Part shown: positions 5,780 through 8,547 of the stretch, one piece after another
Layout of the letters: each line of letters begins with the position of its first letter
How positions within the stretch are numbered: the first letter of the stretch is position 1
Translations under genes and position numbers: made by a program
Source: an uncultured Ignavibacteriota bacterium
Lineage (GTDB): Bacteria > Bacteroidota > Ignavibacteria > Tepidaquicellales > Tepidaquicellaceae
Direction of reading: 5' to 3'
Length of the DNA: 8,547 nt
Assembly: GCA_903901375.1 (NCBI GenBank)
Contig: CAIUQV010000675.1
Coordinates: 1 to 8,547, forward strand
Notes under the pieces: generated by a model
The model's input: the letters and a program-made list of their open reading frames with translations, nothing else
Told to the model about the DNA's origin: nothing
The model's database searches: none

Positions 5780-8284
5780 ATGAAGAAGATTATCTTTGCA
5801 GTTTGTGTTGTGCTCATTCCGGTTTTATATTTCTCATATGATATGAACCGTGAAGCTGAGGAGCAGGAATTTGCTCCGGGTTACGACTGGTTTGAGATGC
5901 AGCGTGCATATCCGTTTGATGAAATCCCCTATGCTGAAAGGCTTCAGTCGCTTGAGTACGTGAAGAATAACATGAGTAAAGATAAATCTATAAATTCTAA
6001 CTGGACGCTTGCGGGTCCTATAAACATTGAAGGAAGAATTACAACAATAGCAATTGACCCTGCAAATCCACAGATAGTATATATCGGTTCCGCAAACGGC
6101 GGTGTGTGGAAATCAACAAATTTCTGCCAGACGTGGACGAGTGTATTTGATAATCAGAATACTTCTTCGATAGGAGCTCTGGCAATAGACCCGCTGAACA
6201 CGAACATTATTTACTGCGGTACGGGAGAAGCAAATTCTTTGCGTTCACACTATCCCGGTACAGGAATGTATAAATCAACAAACGGCGGTACATCGTGGAC
6301 TTCAATAGGATTACCGAATTCATTCAACATTGGCAATATAGCAATCAACCCAACGAACACTCAGGAGGTTTATGCTGCTGTGCTTGGAGCTACAAGAAGA
6401 AAGAATCCTGAACGTGGTCTTTATAAATCAACAAACGGCGGTATAAACTGGTCAACGGCATTGTATATATCGGATTCAGTGGGAGTAGTTGATGTGGCAA
6501 TTGACCCTTCAAACCCGAATAAAGTCTTTGCAGCAGCATGGGAAAGACTCAGAAGAGAAGATTACATAAAATACGGAGGAGTAAAATCTGCGCTATATGT
6601 TTCAAGTAATTCAGGCGTCAACTGGTCTGCGGTGAATAACGGTTTTCCATATAACGACCCGACGCTTGGCAGAATATCGATTGATATAGCGAGAAGCAAT
6701 TCAAATACAGTTTATGCATTACTTTCAGATGCCAGCGGATTGAGCAAAGGTCTTTATAAATCGACGGATGGAGGTAATATCTGGAGCATTAAGAGCACTA
6801 CTGTTGCACCATCGAGCAATTACGCCTGGTTTAACCGCATCTGTAAAGTGCATCCCACGAATCCGGATTTACTTTACTGCGGCGGGCTTGACATGATGTA
6901 TTCCACTAACGGCGGAACGAGTTTTAACTATGCAGGTGAGTCGCACGTTGACCAGCACGCAGTTGCGTTTGCTTTATCAAACCCGAACTATGTAGTTTTA
7001 GGCAATGACGGTGGGATTGACTGTTCAAGCAACGGCGGAACTTCCTGGTATGCGAGCGTTACACTGCCGATAACACAGTTTTATGCGGGTGATATAAACT
7101 ATCAGAATCCGCTTGACATAATGGGCGGGGCGCAGGACAATGGATGTATCAGAACGAGCAATGGCGGTATGAACTGGTTTGAAGAAAACGGCGGCGACGG
7201 ATTTTATACAATGTATGATTATCAGAATCCTTTAAGGATGTATGCGGCATCGCAGAATGGTTATTTAGTGCGTTCTACTGACGGCGGAAATTCATTCTAC
7301 AGCGGCACATCCGGATTAGACCTCACTTACACGAACTGGTCAACTCCGTACATTATGGATAAAACGAATCCGCTGATAATGTACTGCGGCACTTATAAAA
7401 TATTCAAATCAACGAACGGAATGGTATCGTGGAGTGCAATAAGCCCGGATATGGCAAACGCACACGTAGCAAACCTTGGCACAGTAACCACGCTTGACGT
7501 ATCTAAGTCAAACCCGAATGTTTTATACTGCGGAACGGACGATGCAAACGTATGGGTAACTACTAACGGCGGGACGAACTGGACGAAGGTGAATGCAGGA
7601 TTACCGAACAGATGGGTGACGAGACTGGCGATTCATCCGGATTCTGCAAACATTTGTTATGTATCGCTATCAGGTTATAAAATTGATTCAACAGGAGCAC
7701 ATATTTACAAAACGACAAACTATGGCAGCAGCTGGACATCGAAAAAAGGAAACCTGCCGGATGCACCGGTAAACGACATAATAATTGACCCGAGGAAGTA
7801 CTCTAATTTATACGCCGGAACGGATTACGGAGTGATGATTTCTACGAATGACGGAGCAGAATGGTCTGTACTTGGAGGCGGACTTCCCTCTTCTGTACCT
7901 GTTCACGATCTGACATTTCATCAGCCGACATTAAAACTTGTTGCATGGACTCACGGACGTTCAGCAATGTCGATAACGCTTCCTCCAATAACAAGCATCA
8001 TAAAGACGGAAGAATTAGCTGAATCATACAGTTTAAAAGAGTGCTATCCAAATCCATTTAATTCTCAGACAATAGTGAAATTCTCGATTCCAAAGACTGC
8101 TAACATTAATATTAGCATATTTGATATAACAGGCAGAAAAATAAGCATGTTAGCATCGGGTAAAGAAAGCAAAGGCGAGTACAGTATTAAATGGGATGCA
8201 GGAAACCTTGCGAGCGGAATATATTACATCAAAATGACGTCTGATGAGTATACAAAAACAATCAAAGCCGTTCTGATGAAATAG
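5780..8284 (+). CDS. T9SS-secreted Asp-box (BNR/sortilin-like) beta-propeller protein
   Basis: An 834-residue extracellular protein built from Asp-box repeats (S/T-x-N/D-x-G-x-x-W/F). The N-terminus MKKIIFAVCVVLIPVLYF is a signal peptide or anchor without a clear AxA cleavage site. The propeller region opens with LAGPINIEGR (near residue 78) and closes with THGRS (724-728). Thirteen Asp boxes begin at about residues 112, 166, 217, 275, 328, 375, 416, 459, 499, 544, 594, 645 and 688. That count suits one large or two tandem propellers, as in sortilin/VPS10 or GH74-like folds. Family-typical motifs are DQH (391-393), GNDGG (408-412) and GGAQDNG (about 449-455). From about residue 750 a T9SS type A sorting domain follows (CYPNPFN at 755, ITGRK, terminal K). 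Annotation as a BNR glycosyl hydrolase is common for such proteins, but I see no diagnostic catalytic residues, so binding or scaffold roles are equally likely. The second box lost GG (NFCQ at the first, NGMV at the tenth) without breaking the frame. Confidence 0.95.
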   Translation: MKKIIFAVCVVLIPVLYFSYDMNREAEEQEFAPGYDWFEMQRAYPFDEIPYAERLQSLEYVKNNMSKDKSINSNWTLAGPINIEGRITTIAIDPANPQIVYIGSANGGVWKSTNFCQTWTSVFDNQNTSSIGALAIDPLNTNIIYCGTGEANSLRSHYPGTGMYKSTNGGTSWTSIGLPNSFNIGNIAINPTNTQEVYAAVLGATRRKNPERGLYKSTNGGINWSTALYISDSVGVVDVAIDPSNPNKVFAAAWERLRREDYIKYGGVKSALYVSSNSGVNWSAVNNGFPYNDPTLGRISIDIARSNSNTVYALLSDASGLSKGLYKSTDGGNIWSIKSTTVAPSSNYAWFNRICKVHPTNPDLLYCGGLDMMYSTNGGTSFNYAGESHVDQHAVAFALSNPNYVVLGNDGGIDCSSNGGTSWYASVTLPITQFYAGDINYQNPLDIMGGAQDNGCIRTSNGGMNWFEENGGDGFYTMYDYQNPLRMYAASQNGYLVRSTDGGNSFYSGTSGLDLTYTNWSTPYIMDKTNPLIMYCGTYKIFKSTNGMVSWSAISPDMANAHVANLGTVTTLDVSKSNPNVLYCGTDDANVWVTTNGGTNWTKVNAGLPNRWVTRLAIHPDSANICYVSLSGYKIDSTGAHIYKTTNYGSSWTSKKGNLPDAPVNDIIIDPRKYSNLYAGTDYGVMISTNDGAEWSVLGGGLPSSVPVHDLTFHQPTLKLVAWTHGRSAMSITLPPITSIIKTEELAESYSLKECYPNPFNSQTIVKFSIPKTANINISIFDITGRKISMLASGKESKGEYSIKWDAGNLASGIYYIKMTSDEYTKTIKAVLMK
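6269..6443 (+). repeat. Exact 22-bp in-frame direct repeat within two propeller blades
   Basis: The stretch 6269-6290 recurs identically at 6422-6443, 153 bp (51 codons) later and in the same frame. It encodes YKSTNGGT and YKSTNGGI, the cores of the second and third Asp boxes. Identity at the DNA level, when other boxes use different codons, suggests recent blade duplication or local gene conversion. The repeat is seen; its origin is inferred. Confidence 0.85.
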
Positions 8285-8547
8285 AAGTATTAAAAGAAAA
8301 CCCCCGATAATGTGTCGTTGGTAATCAGTGCCTCTCAGATTTTATAACCTTAAGGGAATCATAATCTACTTATTTGAGTAAACCTCATACTCATCACTAC
8401 TTCGATTTTAATATCCAAGCAGCATAAGGCGGTTAGTTTTATTTCGTTGTGTCAGGAATTTCTTCCTGACAACGTCAGGACGTAAGTCCTGACGTACACA
8501 ATAATTGTAGAATTATTTTATTAATAGCATCCGCTTAGTTTCTGAAA
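8285..8547. other. Non-coding tail after the propeller gene
   Basis: No supported gene lies here. Reading inward from the right edge, all three minus-strand frames stop within about 35 bases, so no convergent gene enters the window. No T-tailed hairpin follows the stop at 8284, so the propeller gene has no obvious intrinsic terminator. The only short symmetry before 8440 is CCTTAAGG at 8348-8355. The remarkable part is the double hairpin at 8445-8501. Confidence 0.6.
8445..8501. repeat. Double-hairpin REP/MITE-like extragenic element
   Basis: Two perfect hairpins share the arm core GTCAGGA and stand side by side. The first is GTCAGGAA / TTCCTGAC (8451-8458, 8463-8470; loop TTTC), extendable by CGTT (8445-8448) against AACG (8471-8474) across a two-base bulge. 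The second is ACGTCAGGAC / GTCCTGACGT (8472-8481, 8486-8495; loop GTAA). Outer TTGTGT (8447-8452) also matches ACACAA (8496-8501) as an inverted terminal repeat. There is no following T-run, so it is not a standard terminator. Compact paired palindromes between genes are characteristic of REP-type repeats moved by RAYT transposases, or of tiny non-autonomous transposons. Only one copy is visible here, so the mobile interpretation is inferred. Confidence 0.65.

Noticed and set aside
5780..5833. Lipoprotein signal at Cys9 of the propeller protein
   Set aside because: The residues before it (IFAV) do not fit a lipobox and the cysteine lies before most of the hydrophobic core.
5780..8284. Sialidase or other named glycoside hydrolase call for the Asp-box protein
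   Set aside because: Asp boxes mark the fold, not the activity; I could not see an arginine triad or other diagnostic catalytic residues.
8451..8495. The double hairpin as an intrinsic terminator of the propeller gene
   Set aside because: No T-run follows either hairpin, and it lies more than 160 bases past the stop codon.

Overview
The window looks like a chromosomal stretch from a member of the Bacteroidota / Chlorobiota / Ignavibacteriota assemblage. Two large proteins end in a type A C-terminal sorting domain of the type IX secretion system (T9SS). The NYPNPFNP form of the motif, followed by ITGRE/ITGRK, is especially common in Ignavibacteriota-like lineages. Start codons sit behind A/T-rich leaders without a convincing Shine-Dalgarno sequence, and intergenic DNA is very AT-rich, both usual in this assemblage. 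The lineage is inferred from protein motifs only, because there is no rRNA or other marker here.

All three genes are on the + strand. (1) At 118-471 is a small exported protein of unknown function, followed by a strong intrinsic terminator (495-526). (2) The intergenic region 472-749 carries the most interesting non-coding signal. Two near-identical TCTCA-N3-TGAGA palindromes lie 20 bp apart (612-624, 632-644). They are followed by a perfect 13-bp palindrome (665-677) and a good sigma-54-type -24/-12 element (698-712), with the start codon 38 bp beyond that element. (3) At 750-5645 is a 1631-residue surface or secreted protein: signal peptide, LamG-like lectin fold, long right-handed beta-helix, beta-rich stalk and T9SS sorting domain. 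It is followed by a second intrinsic terminator (5679-5704). (4) At 5780-8284 is an 834-residue protein with thirteen Asp-box (BNR) repeats forming one or two beta-propellers, plus its own T9SS sorting domain. (5) The tail, 8285-8547, has no coding potential but holds a compact double hairpin (8445-8501) that looks like a dispersed REP/MITE-type repeat.

The two large products are T9SS cargo: made with an N-terminal export signal, moved across the outer membrane, and then released or anchored at the surface. Terminators separate all three genes, so this appears to be a cluster of individually transcribed secreted-protein genes rather than an operon. If the sigma-54 reading is right, the giant beta-helix protein is under activator-dependent, condition-specific control while its neighbours are not obviously so. 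I see no CRISPR array, tRNA, rRNA, transposase or defence system.
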